A stretch of DNA of 64,000 nt, taken from positions 38,515 through 102,514 of the forward strand of contig UZAN01039483.1 of the NCBI GenBank assembly GCA_900618425.1, written 5' to 3'. The position numbers and the translations under genes were made by a program. The notes beneath the pieces were generated by a model. The model ran no database searches. It was not told the DNA's origin and saw only the letters and a list, made by a program, of their open reading frames with translations. Position 1 is the stretch's first letter; the number at the start of each line of letters is the position of its first letter. The DNA comes from Echinostoma caproni. Taxonomy: Eukaryota > Platyhelminthes > Trematoda > Plagiorchiida > Echinostomatidae. Shown piece after piece: positions 12,361 to 25,259 of this stretch.

Positions 12361-12760
12361 TCAGTCAGTCAGTCAGTAGTAGCTTTATGCACTCGGATGG
12401 GTATATTTTCAGCAATTACACCATATTTGTGGATTCAAATTTACAAAATCGTACATATTGAACACAATGAAAGCAGTAGATATTGTGTTTCTCAATAAAG
12501 CAAGCAATTGCGCAATTCTGCAGAAATTGTCCTTGTCTATAAGCAGACGTGCTAGATATGGCAGAAACAGAACTGCGATAAGCACAGGTATAGTGCAAAT
12601 AAAAGTTTAAGTCTTGAGCATGTGGATGTTGTAGATACAGCTTTTGAAAATTCATTGTGTAATGGGTGGTTAGTGTCTGAGAGTATTTTGGCGGCGAAAA
12701 TTTCACATGCTTTTAGGTGTCTGTCAATGATGGAATCGGCCTGGACACAGTTTGCCAATG
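12361..12760 (-). mobile_element. LINE 3' end fragment (family L3)
   Basis: The terminal part of a CR1/Jockey-like LINE on the minus strand. The frame at 12758-12552 carries the C-terminal ORF2 signature (AAKILSDTNHPLH), comparable to ARKILSDLSHLLN in the LINE at 50-52 kb. The 3' untranslated part (about 12550-12380) matches the 3' end of the LINE at 42.3-44.5 kb. It ends on a simple repeat, CAGT on the plus strand at 12361-12377. It is strongly truncated at its 5' end, as usual for LINE insertions. Confidence 0.7.
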
Positions 12761-15700
12761 TGGATCAAAACCTAAATTCTTTAAAGCAAAATTGAATTAT
12801 AAGGAAGATGGGTGAAAGGTGGGAAGCGACATTTTTGCCATCCAGCGCACTGATGACGTGTAGCATATGTGAGGTGAAAGAACAAACAGATATACCATAC
12901 GGTAACTATCTGCCCAATGCAATGAGAAATGAAACACGCACACGTTTGTTAACCCCTGTTTATGAGCAGCCAGTGTCACGGTTGGCGGTAACCATCTTGT
13001 ACGCCAAGCTCCGTCGTTGGGTTTAAAATTTGTCAGGCATCAGAGAACAAAAACAATATTTCCAGTGCGGTTAATCCACAAAATCCAACATTATTGCTCC
13101 AAACGAAAAATATTGTTCTTCATTTTGATGTTGTTACTTTTAAGCACACGAAATATGATGAGCTTGTAATCACTAGGAATAAATTTCCAAAAATAGATAA
13201 ACGTTCTTGTTATTTTTGCTATTCAGTTGGTGACCAATAGAAATCCAAAGCACTGATTTGTTCGTCTGAGCGTTCTTGTCACAATACTTTGAATATGAGC
13301 TCGTAGTCAGCATCGAGGTTACGACAAATTGATGTCACTCAAATAACTCAATAATCAGCAACTCGTCTTACGCCGGTTAGTTTCCTGTGAATTTTGTTTC
13401 ATAAAATCGAGATCGCATTCAATGTCACCCAATTTCACCGAATACAAAACACTACGTAAACAACTTCCCCATTTAGTTGTCTAAGGATTTCATATTGATC
13501 AGACGCTCTCTGAAAACCATCTCTAGATATGGAGCTTTCCATTATGTGGCGCTGGTTTACTCTATTGTCAGCCAACGACTTAAAGACTTGTGACCGTCTG
13601 TGTGACTCATTCTTGTCGGAGGCAACACACGCCTGACGATATCAAAGGAACTAGTGCACAGTCTCGTGTCAATTGTCATGCTAGGGGTTTCTATATTGAC
13701 TACGCATTCTCGCCTCACATCAAAATTGTTTATTCACCATTGCTCATATCTTTAAATCCATTTTAACAGCATGTATACCAAAGCTAAAGTGAAATGTCTG
13801 TCCACAATGGATGAATAAAGTGCACTCTTGATATAACTTTAATACAGTTGATATCAGGTCTACACAAATCAGAAGTCACCAACACCTAGAAATCAGGTAT
13901 CCTGAATTTGTCCAGTGATACGTTACATTTCCAATTTAACACCTGTAAACAAATGATATAACTTGTTAGCAGGTTTTGGTTTACCCAATTAAAACAATGA
14001 AGTAAATACGTTCCAAAAGATAACAGTTATTTTAGTCAATACAATAACTTGGAGTAGATAAATAATGTTTTTAACCAAGCAAAAGGAAATTTCGCGGTTG
14101 AATTTAACATTTTTGTAAAAAGAAAACTTAAGAAATAAGTGTCGTATGGAATTGTGCCGTGGATTTATTTCTGAGCAAATATAAACGAAACAAAAGTATG
14201 TAGTACAGTGAAATATATAGCACTGCGGTTGTTACCAAGATAAGTCTGGTTGAAACTGTAAAGTTCGCCTTGCTTACAGGTTCATGTTTATGTTTATAAC
14301 CACTTTATCCATTGAATTTTGCAGATGGAACTATACGGGAGTGTTTTGGCCTTGGTTTGACTGGGTGATTATAGATCCTATTTTCTACTTGCAAACAACG
14401 GTAGTTTGTATTTTTCAGTTTTACCATTTTAGCCTCTAGTTTGCTGGGAAAATATTCGTTAGTACAGTTCGCATAACTTCGTTTCCGATTTCGCTAATGT
14501 TATTTTCCCGCAGTCCAAGGTGAAAAAACGATTTTGGCGTTCATACCCTTTACAAAATCTATTTACAGCCTCCACAAGGGAGAGAAAAACGTCTGCGGCG
14601 CACGACGCAAAACAGAGCTACCTGATTGACAAAATGAGCGGCATTTTTACATATTGACAGACATAATTTTACTCTTCATTTTATCGTTCTTTCTTTGTTG
14701 TTTTTCGAATGAAAATTAATGAACATCTTAGTTACTGAAGCATTCATTAAAATAGTACAGTGCACTTTCTTCGGTCAACTACCTGATCAATGTTTCTTAG
14801 GCACCTCCTGTTCTCTGTTGAAAATATTTTTAGCAAAAGTTGAGTACTGTGAGGAGTTTGCAAGTGAGTTCAATCAATTTGTTATATCGTCGAATATACT
14901 ATTGGAGCAAATGTTATTTGCTGAATCGCATTTGTAGAGCTATGGCGCGGTCTAACAAGTAGCGTTTCACTCCAAAAGGTTTGTAGTTTTCCTGAGCAAT
15001 TCGATCAATACATTTCATCTGTTCGTGAGACTGATTGAATTTTATATAACACAGAGGTGATGACCTCTGTCAAGATGTTAGCCACTGAAGAAGACAGAAG
15101 TTTGATTCGCGGGTGAGTAAGGCGAAACAAACATAAACCACTTATACAGTCCCCGGTAAAAAGGTAATGAAACTCGAAATTGTGCATGGATTAAAATCGT
15201 ATTTTGTTAATGACTGTTTTAAATGAAGACATCGTCACCGTGTGTTGATGTGTGCTTTTGCTCGGCTTGATCACTTCAACTCGTACAATGAGAGCATTCC
15301 ATTTGGTGTTGTATTCGGCACACATTTTGAAACACAAGTTATCTGTTACTACTGCAAAGGGGGAAAACGATAGAATGCTTTGCTTAGACAAGAGTCATAA
15401 GACAGTTTCAATCAGTCTGCAAAAGAAAATACCCATCTTATTCCCAGTTTCCCATTTGAACACGGTTAGTCTCCGGGGAAAATTATCGTTGCATTTCATG
15501 CATGCAATTTTGTCTCTAATCAACATTTTCTCAGCAATTGGACCTACCGATTGAATGTTTCCTCCTCGGTTACTTCCAATCTGCGGATAAATTTCACCTT
15601 TCCTGATAGTTTGCCCTGATTTGTATCAACTTCCTGAGGGACACAGGTCCATGCGTTGAAATTAATTAGGTTTGGTTATTGAATACTATCATATATTTTT

Positions 15701-16621
15701 TCGCACTACCAGGTTGGAAGTCTTTTTACCAAACAGCCTTTGTAAAGTTTACTATTCTTAAAAATGAACACAACATATAATGAGCAGGTTCAGTGAACCG
15801 CAATCTTGCAATCTTGTTCTATGCATTTATTGAACAGTTCACCTTGTTTTGAGTTTTTCTATTGCACAGAAATACAGAGAAATAAGTTGGTTGTGGCTGC
15901 GGATATATATATAATTGTGGCAATTTTTCGAGTAGATTTATTGACATTTGTTTTTGTTCTGTTTTGAGTGTTGTGCTATTAGTTAATTTTGCCCATTCTG
16001 CTCAATAATTGTTTGAATTAAAAGTGAAGGATGTACGAAAGAAAGTCTCATTATTGATTACCTGTTCTGTTTTGGATGAGAACTTCGAGGATCTCACACA
16101 AATTAGTTTAATTCTCTTTCAGAAATCTGAGAAAAACTTTCTGTCCCTGCTCCGATCCATATGCAATTCTGACTTATGGATTAAATAGTTTTGTCCTTGG
16201 CTTATGTGTTCACATCCACATTTCCTTTCTTTTGTTGGGAGGTGGGTGATTAGAGGAGTGACAGAGACACCTCAAACGAGCAGATTGTGTTTCTCAGTTT
16301 GATGCGCAAGTTTTAATCTTGTGATTCCAATGCCGTTCACAACAACCCTAGACATTTGCCTTCACCTGCCCGCTTTCTGACAGTTTGTTTTGATTGGAAC
16401 CTCGTCCAAAATTATTTCCTCGTGAGCTATTCATCTTTTTGCAATAATGGGTATGCAAGTGAAACGTTTGTTTCTGTTATAACGTTCCTGATGTTCCACC
16501 TGCAGGACCGGATCTGTCGAAGTTGTTTTGTTTTTCAACTAAAACCGAAATTAACAGTAGGTTTTTTCAGTTCCATCTGCAAAAGTTATTGAGTGACAAT
16601 AACAAATTAAAAACACGATCT
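12761..16621. other. AT-rich stretch, nothing firm
   Basis: Several chance frames (for example 15252-15554 plus, 100 codons) lack splice or domain support. No repeat was recognised. Confidence 0.3.
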
Positions 16622-16936
16622 TCAAATCTGTCGTTTAGCGGACAGAATATTGAAGCATGCATCGATTGACGGTGATAGCCACGCAGTACTAGATGCGTGT
16701 TTTATTGGAGTACAGAACCGACAAACTGATTTTTCTATGCGTAAAGAATGGTATGCGTCCGGCAACATCAATTGTTCACTAAGGGTATGAAATAATGTAA
16801 CCACAATACTCGGTCCATTTTGACAACTACAGATGGTACACGACGGAGAATTTTTGAGGTTTTCGGAAAAATGATGCCCTACAAAACACCGAGTTGTGAA
16901 AGGTTGGATGCAACCCTCTTTCGACAAAGGAACCAA
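16622..16936 (-). CDS. Candidate exon, 104 codons, unrecognised
   Basis: The minus-strand acceptor AACACATTTTATTCAG, with a plausible branch site just upstream (TTTAAC), leads into 104 open codons ending in TGA at 16622-16624. The peptide has eight cysteines, including CTICSC and CRFC pairs, which could point to a small zinc-binding or secreted domain, but no known family is clear. A second minus frame (17045-16827) overlaps the 5' part and weakens the case. If real, it is probably a terminal exon; the nearest poly(A)-like word downstream is only AATAAC. Confidence 0.33.
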   Translation of the reverse strand: MVPLSKEGCIQPFTTRCFVGHHFSENLKNSPSCTICSCQNGPSIVVTLFHTLSEQLMLPDAYHSLRIEKSVCRFCTPIKHASSTAWLSPSIDACFNILSAKRQI

Positions 16937-19348
16937 CTGAATAAAATGTGTTAAATGTCCGACTATTCAACGCATCGGACCAGGTTTTTGTTTCAGTAGA
17001 ATACACGCAGACTGAAGTAGCCGTATGGATTTTTCTGTTTCCCAAACACTCCTTGTCAGTTCGATATCCTCCAGTTGGTAAAGCTTTAATTATCCTCGAC
17101 AGCTAGCAAAAGGATTTAAGGAGCATAACCACGGTCATTCAATGTCGAGCTGTAAGGCATCGGGTTTTTGAATTCCTTTGGGAAATCAGTACAGTCTGTC
17201 AGCTCACTCAAATCTTCAAATAACCTTGAGTTTATGGTAATCCTCAACCTGACCTTGTAACTACAACAACCAGCTCACTGCTTCAAATGTATAATACAAA
17301 ACCGTTGTTTGGGAAGCGGACTGACCAATACTGTTCATTATTCCATGGTTCTTCTGTTACCCAATCCATGGATCATGTTCCATACACGACATGTTTTACA
17401 AAATGAAGTGGCACCCCGAAAAAGGGTCTATTGAATAGAAGTATTAGTATGCTTGTTAGCTGTAGCTAAGTTGAGCATAAGATACCGGGTAATTTAGGTT
17501 ATATTTAGTAAACAAACGTACTATACAATTGTTCCGAGATTATTTCACACCAGAAGTTTACCGGCTTTAACCTCAGTGCCATTGTCCGAAGTAAAAAATC
17601 CCAGTAATGCAGAAAGCAATGGAACAGTCACAGGGCGAACCGGAATATTGGAATAACGCCATCCGATAATAATTCCACAACTGCGCTGTTTATATTCGGA
17701 CAAAGTCACTTTTCCATTCACTCCACAATTGATTCGATGGTAGCACTTGCATTTCCCATGATACTCTCATAAAATGCGGCCTGATCACGAGTGCTTATAT
17801 CGGACTGCGTAGTTTTTCAACTAATTCATCTTGCTCCAGGTCTTACAATAACGATACTCAATGGTGTAAAACGTCTGCTGACTCCTTGTACACTAAATCT
17901 GATTAAGTTAGAAAATATGTGTATACTCTACAAAATGAGTAGCTTGTATCCTGGTTTGTGACTACGTTCTTGGCTAGAAACGTGCACGTGGATGGGTATC
18001 GTCTTACAGATTCAGTTGACCCCATCCTGCGTTAGAATTGTCGGAAGTGATTAAAAATGGCAGTCATAGATAAAACGGTTGAATAAAAATGATCCCAGTC
18101 GTATCCGAATAGATATTGTCAGATATGGATTCGAAGCTCAAAATGGATGACACTTAGTGGACCTTTGGTTACGTATCCATAATCCTTCATCACATAGACC
18201 AGTGAAAATTTGAAACAATAATTCTCAAAGACACTCAACAATTGCACCAGAATAAGCAAACCAGATCACGTAATGGGAGGAAAATGGACGATTACAAAAA
18301 TCTGTATAATTTGTGACAAAATTGCAAATCATTTTATTTACAAATTGCCTATATAACCAAAACTGTTTGATCGTTTGTGCAAAACCATCCAGTGTGTTAT
18401 TTCCTGACTAGTGATGGTATACAAAGTTAAATTTTTCTACTATAATTTTGTGTTACCGGATTTTACCGAAGTTTGATTACTTTTTGCAGCCCCTGAGAAT
18501 ACACCTTCGATACGTCAGACAACATCCTCGACTTTGTGTGCAGCTTACTTTCCGAGAGATTCATCTCATTTGCTGACTCGGGACGTGACCTCAATTGCCT
18601 GGGGTGTTAGACTCTGTGCTGTCTTTCTTGGATCATTGAACAACGTTGCGGTTGAACTACTCAGGACAGCGGAATTTAAATCACGTGTCTTCCGGTGAGT
18701 GATGATAAAAATGATACCTCACTGCACCGTTCCCTTATCCCTTTTCACTAGATATGTCACATTCGTAAATGACCTCAAGCAAATCGTTGAATCTGACCGA
18801 TTCTCTATTTTAAAACACTGCAGCCCTCTGAAATGTCTCCATGTAGTGGTGAAATTGGCTCGCTTGTGTTCTTTTGAAATTTTTCTCACCATTTGTTTAG
18901 CACAAGAATCGTATACAAGTATATAAATGCGATGTCTAGATAAATTCAGAAACAATTGTCCTTTTATTTGTGACTATTAAACGTAATCGAATATAAGCTT
19001 ACCGAATGGATTGAAGAAAAATAATAAATTCACAACGGGGGGGATTATGGTGAGTTTGTATTTGGGGATGGTCCAAATCCAGTGGATACCGTGTACGAGA
19101 TTAAACCAATTCGATTCCCACAGTATGAAGTCTGAATTTTGAGAAAACAATAACACGATTCAATCAATAACAAAGATATATTTAGAAAACGAGATTGACT
19201 GTTCATTGTAACTCAGGAACGACTTACTCGGATATTCCACAAGATTTCATTTATGTTGAATGTTTGCATCAATCGCTATCTCTAACAATGATCACCAAGT
19301 TATCGAGTTGTGTTGACGGACACATTACTCTGAGTTTCGTATTGCTGA
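16937..19348. other. AT-rich stretch, nothing firm
   Basis: No coding signal is supported. A run near 18690 (GGAATTTAAATCACG) faintly resembles the box-B part of the 1.9 kb remnant. Confidence 0.3.
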
Positions 19349-19367
19349 TTATATATATATATATATA
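19349..19367. repeat. TA dinucleotide microsatellite
   Basis: About nine uninterrupted TA units. Confidence 0.9.
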
Positions 19368-20180
19368 ACAAAGGCAAACCAATCGAGTATTGGTATACAC
19401 AAACTTTACATCTTAATTATTACCAATGTAGATTTGTTGTAAATAAAAACTGTACCAGTCTCTTTGTTTACCTCCTAGCTCATCATGGTCTAGTTTAACC
19501 AATACCGATGAAATGGGAGTATTCGCTAAATTCTAAACCATTCCATCTGCTGACTATAAATGAATCAGGAAACTCAATGCTTTAAAGACTCACCAACGCT
19601 TATTTATTATTACTTCAGAAAACGTTGCTATAGTATATATGCCGTTGCCTATACAAACCCCTAAGTCTTTCGCAGGGACCAGTTGCTTCACTTTTGATTA
19701 TATCTAGGTATCTATATACAGTTATCTTCAGAACATGAGGTTTGTGAAGCATAACTTTAATGAACTAAATATCTGAAGTTATACGAATGATTGTGAAACT
19801 TTCGTATTTAAATCCAATTGTTTCACAAAAATTACGTGGGCAGAACCACTCAGTCACAAAGTTGACTATTGAATACAACAAAATTCCACTCCTAATCAGT
19901 AAAATGTAATAACGATTACATTTTGTCATCAATTTTACTACTCGCACACACGTATTGTATGAAACAAGGAATACGCTTGTCAACTCTATCTTACAAACAC
20001 GCTTTTTGAAGGTTCCCACAAATTAGAATCTGATAGTCCGTTTCCTTGAATTTCCCAAAAATAATCAGACGATAAGAATAGTGAAAGTTCATGTACATTG
20101 AAGGTTAATATTAATTGAAAGTAAAATCACAATATTTGAAACAAAGCTAAAACGTACTATATCAAATGGACATCACGTAA
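19368..20180. other. AT-rich stretch, nothing seen
   Basis: No recognisable feature. Confidence 0.35.
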
Positions 20181-20189
20181 TGCGCACTA

Positions 20190-20245
20190 GCCTGGGACAT
20201 CGAACCCGGTTGATCGTACACTGGGTACCAAGTGGTAAAACGTGA
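20190..20245 (-). repeat. tRNA-like fragment with box B
   Basis: The minus strand reads CCGGGTTCGATGTCCC, close to box B, about 30 bases after TACCACTTGG, a weak box-A-like run. It may be a decayed SINE head; it is too short to be sure. Confidence 0.3.
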
Positions 20246-20581
20246 ATCGGGACAAATTTCATTGAGATGCTTCTGAATTTACCGTTAACCTCTAGCACAA
20301 TTCACAATTTCCATGGAACTTTTTCTGCGTGCATTACTTTATCTTAAATATTCGAAAATGTAGATGAACCGAGGAATGAATAGTTTGAGAAAGACCACTG
20401 AGAGTCCATGTGGAACATATTTGGTCATTCAGTGCTGAAAAAAGTAGACTCTTCATTATTTATCTCGAGTATTCACCCATTTTATTCTTTCGTTTAGCTT
20501 AAGTTAATTTTTTCATTGTAACCACAAATGTATTTTGCGATTATTTGTCAAATTATTAGGAAGAATGATAACCAATAAAGA

Positions 20582-20626
20582 GCACTGGACAGCTGTTTCT
20601 TCCTGTTTGGGACTCATCAGCAGTGC
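20582..20626 (-). ncRNA. Hammerhead ribozyme, left arm, near intact
   Basis: The minus strand has GCACTG/CAGTGC stem I, an intact CTGATGA, stem II GTCC/GGAA, GAAA, and the ACAG/CTGT stem III with GTC at the cleavage site. It is the same 45-base length as copy A. The only fault is an A in place of the C that should close stem II against G10.1, which should lower activity. The stem II and loop words (GTCCCAAACAGGA) are close to those of the schistosome ribozyme. Confidence 0.75.
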
Positions 20627-20660
20627 GTGCTTCTTTTGTATCCCTGTGAGGACTCGAACC

Positions 20661-20700
20661 GTTGCTGAGTCCCAAACAAGACGAAACAGCTGTCCAGTGC
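20661..20700 (+). ncRNA. Broken hammerhead, right arm
   Basis: On the plus strand the tail reads CTGAGTCCC where an intact motif has CTGATGAGTCCC, so three core bases are deleted. The 5' strand of stem I is also unrelated to CAGTGC. GAAAC, the ACAG/CTGT stem III and GTC remain. It should not cleave. Confidence 0.7.
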
Positions 20701-20780
20701 TCTTTGTTGGTTATCGCAAACATTTCCATCGCATTTGAATGCATTATCTTGTGGGGAATAAACGATCTCCCAAGGAACCC

Positions 20781-20836
20781 ACACCAAAGACCATCAAGAG
20801 TGTCTGGTGTCTCTGAACAATCGAATGAGCTAATCC
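20781..20836 (+). repeat. Short dispersed repeat R, copy 1
   Basis: About 51 bases match copy 2 at 49321 at roughly four positions in five, with shared words such as CATCAA, CTGGTG and AATCGAATG. A reverse copy lies at 56908-56946. Family unknown. Confidence 0.55.
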
Positions 20837-23800
20837 AATCTTGATACTCTATATTAGGAAGAATGTTTCACTCGATCACTGCGTCTTACCTAAGAAAGAA
20901 CTGTTTGGATTCTGCAAGCAACGTTGATTTTATGATAATATCCCGTGCAAAATATTGTGCAACTGCATCTGTTAAATAGTACACAGAAGAACACGCTTCT
21001 TGCCGTTCCTTTGGTGAAACGTGATCATGCGCAACTCTTGAGGGCTTGCTTTGGGATAGTTTTGACCAAAAGCAGATTAAATCATAATAAATAGTTTAAA
21101 GCACTGTGTACTTTTGACCCCTTTGATCGCAAAGGTATTAGAATTTCACCTAATCTTTTAAACAGCCGATTTTAAAACACAAGGCAGAATGATCTCTTAC
21201 ATTCTTTGAGCAACACTAGTGACAATCTTTACTGTAACCCCCGGCCTGATTGAATTTGATCTTCTTGTATATGAAACAGATAATAATCTCCTAAAAGTTA
21301 TGGACATTGTAATTTGAGAACTTCAACCATAGCAAACTTACAAAATCTATCACTAAGAAATCCAGAGTGTAGTAAAATGTTTTACTGGTAACACCAGATA
21401 CTGTAATTCTTCCTTGAGGAGAGATGGCTTCTCTGTCGTTTGGTCCCATAATAATGTGTAGGATGATGGAGCCCCATGTGCTGTTCCCACAAGAAACTTT
21501 AGAGGTATAAATTGTCGGTTTTCAGGAGCAAACAGCAGGTTATCGCAAATATGCCGGTCTACCGCTTTTTATGTTCACCATACAGGTGCGTAATAAAACG
21601 TTATCGTGATATTTACCCTGCTTTTTGAAGGCAGAAAATCAATGGATGATTGGTGAAATAATGCAGCAGGTAAATCCTATTTGCTCATCTAAAAGCAAAC
21701 AACCTGGTATGCTTTATGATGAAATCTCATATCAACATGTTCGTTTTATTTGATACGATCACTGTTGATAGCAAGCGAAATAGTTTATCATGATCCAGTG
21801 GTTTACTTGTCGTTCTTTAAAATTTTGATAATCTGACATTTTCGTGCCCAAAACTGATTTAGTGCTGAACAATCGAGTTTCGCGTTTAAGAGCCGATCAT
21901 TTAGTCGCACTGTGATTCAATATTCGTTTGGTCAAACTTTAATTGCAGTAGGTATCAGTGGGAAACTTTGGGGATAATTGTTACCAATGCCGACAATCTG
22001 ATCAATATGTGAATCTTCACCAACAAACAAAGGAAAGTCATAATCAATTTGCTGTAAATTTTGAGTTATTCAAACATCGGTTCACTAGCAAGAATATGTG
22101 TACATTCAATAATGTAGGCCATGAGGTCATATTGACACGTTTACTCCGACGGACAAAAGTGAATGACATTCGGTCAAATTAGAAAAGCGACATTTAGAAA
22201 ATTCAGAAAAAATGTCTCTATCTTCCCAGAGGCATGTATGTCTGTTGTATTCGCTGCCGACTGTTGGAACCGATACCAGTTTCTATTTGTGGGAGAGGTA
22301 CTGTTTGTTGTGTTTCTTGATGTGTCCGACGGAATAAAGGGAAATCCGTCGATCAATTGCTGTTTGTGATTGTACGTTTGGGCGAAACACCTCAACTGGA
22401 ATTGGTTGGTAGTCGTCCAGTTCCTGTTACCGTCTATATATCCGGCCATAAAATAGATGTAAAGGGTGTCCTGATCTGATGAAATGTTTTGCTTTCACTT
22501 TCTTGTGGACATCGATAGTTTAAAACGAACATTACGATTTCCCTCATGGTCTCAGTTAGTATATTGAATCGTGTCTAACATTCACATCTGTGTGAATTGT
22601 GTTTGGGCTAGATTAAGGGCAGGTCACTGATGTTTCCTCCATCCGTCAGATATTGGTTAGAAGTGAAAATTGCATAAACAAAATCAATTAAGTACTTTTG
22701 AAAAATGAAGCTAATTCACTGGGCTGTATTCTTTACTCAAGTAGATCGCCGGCAATTTGTTTTTGTAATTGAGATGAAGAGCGTAAGGGAACTATAATGC
22801 TCAAGGGGTATTTTTCTCCATTTTGGCTAATATTGATTAAAGAGTATTGTGGCATAATCGATTATTCACATTGCGCAATAAACCGTACTGCGAATTACAT
22901 TAGTAACACACAAAAATAATTAATGAATCCTGAGGGTAGCACTGAATCTATTTATTTTGGTTAGATAATAAAACAAAATAAGTATGATAATTTTTGTACA
23001 CATCTGTTTCAATATACGTCATATACAAACTTTCTTTCGTTTACTCGGAAACGGTTTGATAATTTGCATATTTCTGTCAGGGAAAAAATCAAAACTTCCG
23101 ACTCCAATGGAACGATAAATCAAACAGTCTGGATTTTTTTCTCCGCTTGCTCGCCGCGTGTGCTCTCATTCACTGGTTAGTTCATAATACACTCATTCAT
23201 TACAAAAACAGTTCTCTCATTGCAAACTTAACCACTTGTGTTAAATAACTACAGACGCGAAGAAAGAACCTCGGCATGCAGGGACACACTTGGAAACAGA
23301 CAAATCAATACAACCTTCGCCGTCCGTGTTAAACATCTTACGCTAGCATTGCCAACATGGTCGTTGTTGGATTTATTCAAATGTTGAACTCGGTTATCAG
23401 TTATTCATGTTTCCGATAAATTAGGTTTATGAACTTTGTGAATAGATTGCTTTATGTGAAATGTATTCACAGTTTCATTCAAAATGTGTAACCCTAATAA
23501 AAACACATTGGTCAGGTGTAGTTCTTAGATAAATCAACAGGGGAAAGCAGTTAAAAATAAAAAGAACAAACACGAAAAACCGTCGAAGTAACTAAACCCT
23601 CTTGATTATTTCAGAGGTTGAAATGCAGTTGGTAGGATTAAATCATAAAATACACATTCCAATTGAAAGGAATCAAAGCATTGATCACAACGGTGAACAC
23701 AACAGTAATGAGCCTCAAATTCCTGGAAATTTTCTCAAATCTAAGGAGTTATTTTTATTTGAGTGATGAACTGTTCGACCGGAAAAGACACTTTTCACTA

Positions 23801-24162
23801 AATTGGTATTCAGCCCCCTGTTTATGTTTGTGATTTTATTTTTAGAGATTTCCGCTACGTGTTCATCAGGTAGCAGCATCGCTGCATTTGCAAATAGGAA
23901 TACAGGTTGTTAGATTTCCAGTTACATGATTCACATATGCAACAACTTCAAACGATCAGCAGTTAGAAGGCTCAATCGGGAACTTGACTATAACTCATCC
24001 AATCGTGCCTTTGTTTGTCTACTGCATGACGGTCAAGTTCACACACACTCTTTTGTCACGAATAAACATAACTTTGCTCCGATCAATGAAATCAATTTAC
24101 ACGGTATTTGCAGACAGGGACTGTTGTTTTTATGGCATCAATGGTTCGGTAAAATGCGTGCT
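20837..24162. other. AT-rich stretch, nothing firm
   Basis: Frames at 21958-22182 (plus) and 22174-22449 (minus) have no splice support. No repeats were recognised. Confidence 0.3.
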
Positions 24163-24368
24163 TTATGACGGCGGTGAAAAACATGTAGACACTTCCATGC
24201 CAATGATGATATTCGAGCCAGGTTGATGAATTTGAACAACCGGGGATATATCATCGATTGGAATCTGACCGGAACTGATGTTCCGGTTGTTGTTTTTCTC
24301 ACAGTTGCGTTCGTATACAACTGGGAACATTTGCTCAGCAGCTTGTCGGAAACGTTCACGAGTCAGGT
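24163..24368 (-). CDS. Candidate exon, 67 codons, unrecognised
   Basis: On the minus strand the acceptor TTTTACTGGTAG ends at 24369, followed by two bases of a split codon and 67 open codons to TAA (24163-24165). The start LTRERFRQAAEQMFPVVYER is followed by an N-rich turn (EKNNNRN) and a hydrophobic stretch (QPGSNIIIGMEV). GC content is above the flanks and codon choice looks ordinary for coding DNA. This is among the most protein-like segments in the window. A donor GAA/GTGTCT inside it would make it an internal exon of about 58 codons. Plus-strand frames here (23926-24226) are weaker. Confidence 0.42.
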
Positions 24369-24629
24369 CTACCAGTAAAATTCATATTTTCAAAAACATC
24401 TTGGTAAAATAGGTTTCAGTGGAACTTCAACTTCGAACCCGGAAGTTTCATTTGTGCCAGAATCTGCATGTCTAAACTAATCAAAGTTGCTTGTGGTTAA
24501 AATGCTCCACAGTAGGGACTTTTCGAAAATTCAGTTCATTGATATTTTTAGATTTATTTGATTAAGAATACACAATATCAAACAAACCTTGTTTTCTATC
24601 CCTTCCTTCTTGAGCTAATACGGTTATAT

Positions 24630-24675
24630 TTAGGGCTCGCCGAATGGGCACCGCCTTAGCCCTAGCAAGGTGCCC
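24630..24675. other. Interlocked inverted repeats (possible pseudoknot)
   Basis: TTAGGGCT (24630-24637) pairs with AGCCCTA (24658-24664), and GGGCACC (24646-24652) pairs with GGTGCCC (24669-24675). The two stems interlock, so on either strand an RNA could form a pseudoknot. The patch is GC-rich in AT-rich surroundings. Function unknown. Confidence 0.4.
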
Positions 24676-25206
24676 TTGAGAAACAGCTACCACTGGATCA
24701 ACCGGTCCCTTTTGCATTACCTTGACTGCCTCCATGTTTGCTTAATGGCCTGGGTCTTCAAGGTATTTTACCATTGCACTTGTAATCGTTTTCATTGTGT
24801 CCATTCTAAACCGGACAGGCTTTTGCTTCTTGATTCTTTTCACTTATTATATCTTCCAAAGTAACTTGCCCATAAATGATCATAGACCAGAAGAGGATAG
24901 GTAACGTATCTTTTAGATTTAAGAAGATCACGAAGCGACTTACCAATTGGGTACGTAGCGTAGCAGCAGGAATGATACGGTAGATATCCTTTTCTAATCG
25001 GTGTCTTAGTAACTCACACTTATATTTTCATTTTCATTTGTACTGACTTTTACATGGGCAGATGCCTGCATTTTAACCAAATTTACATATCGTCACACAT
25101 GAAAACTGCAAGGGTGCTGGGAAAATTCGATTAACCTGCGGTATTTTCATCCGGATTCCAGCGAGATAGGGAAATGTAGAATTTATGTAGAACTTAATGT
25201 CAGAGG

Positions 25207-25214
25207 TATAAAAG
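25207..25214 (+). promoter_or_regulatory. Possible TATA box
   Basis: TATAAAAG lies 61 bases upstream of the first ATG of the open frame at 25260-25327. AT-rich DNA yields such words often, so this rests on position alone. Confidence 0.25.
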
Positions 25215-25259
25215 ACACACGACTGATAATCGACAATTGAATAATTTTTCCTTTTAAAG

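Larger units (their letters stand above)
20567..20715. repeat. Foldback of two inverted hammerhead/SINE tails
   Basis: Two arms of about 52 bases (20567-20621 and 20664-20715) are near-perfect reverse complements. Both contain AAGAGCACTGGACAGCTG or its complement and extend into AACCAA-type flanks. Each arm is a SINE tail with a hammerhead. Read on the minus strand, the loop holds an exact box B (GGTTCGAGTCC, 20660-20650) followed by the same body as SINE copy A and the better of the two hammerheads. The arms carry mirrored open frames, both starting NKEHWTAVSSCLG; these are by-products of the palindrome, not genes. The transcript would fold into a long hairpin. Confidence 0.85.

Noticed and set aside
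20535..20744. Overlapping ORFs on both strands with the same peptide
   Set aside because: They arise because the DNA is a palindrome of SINE tails, not because of two genes.
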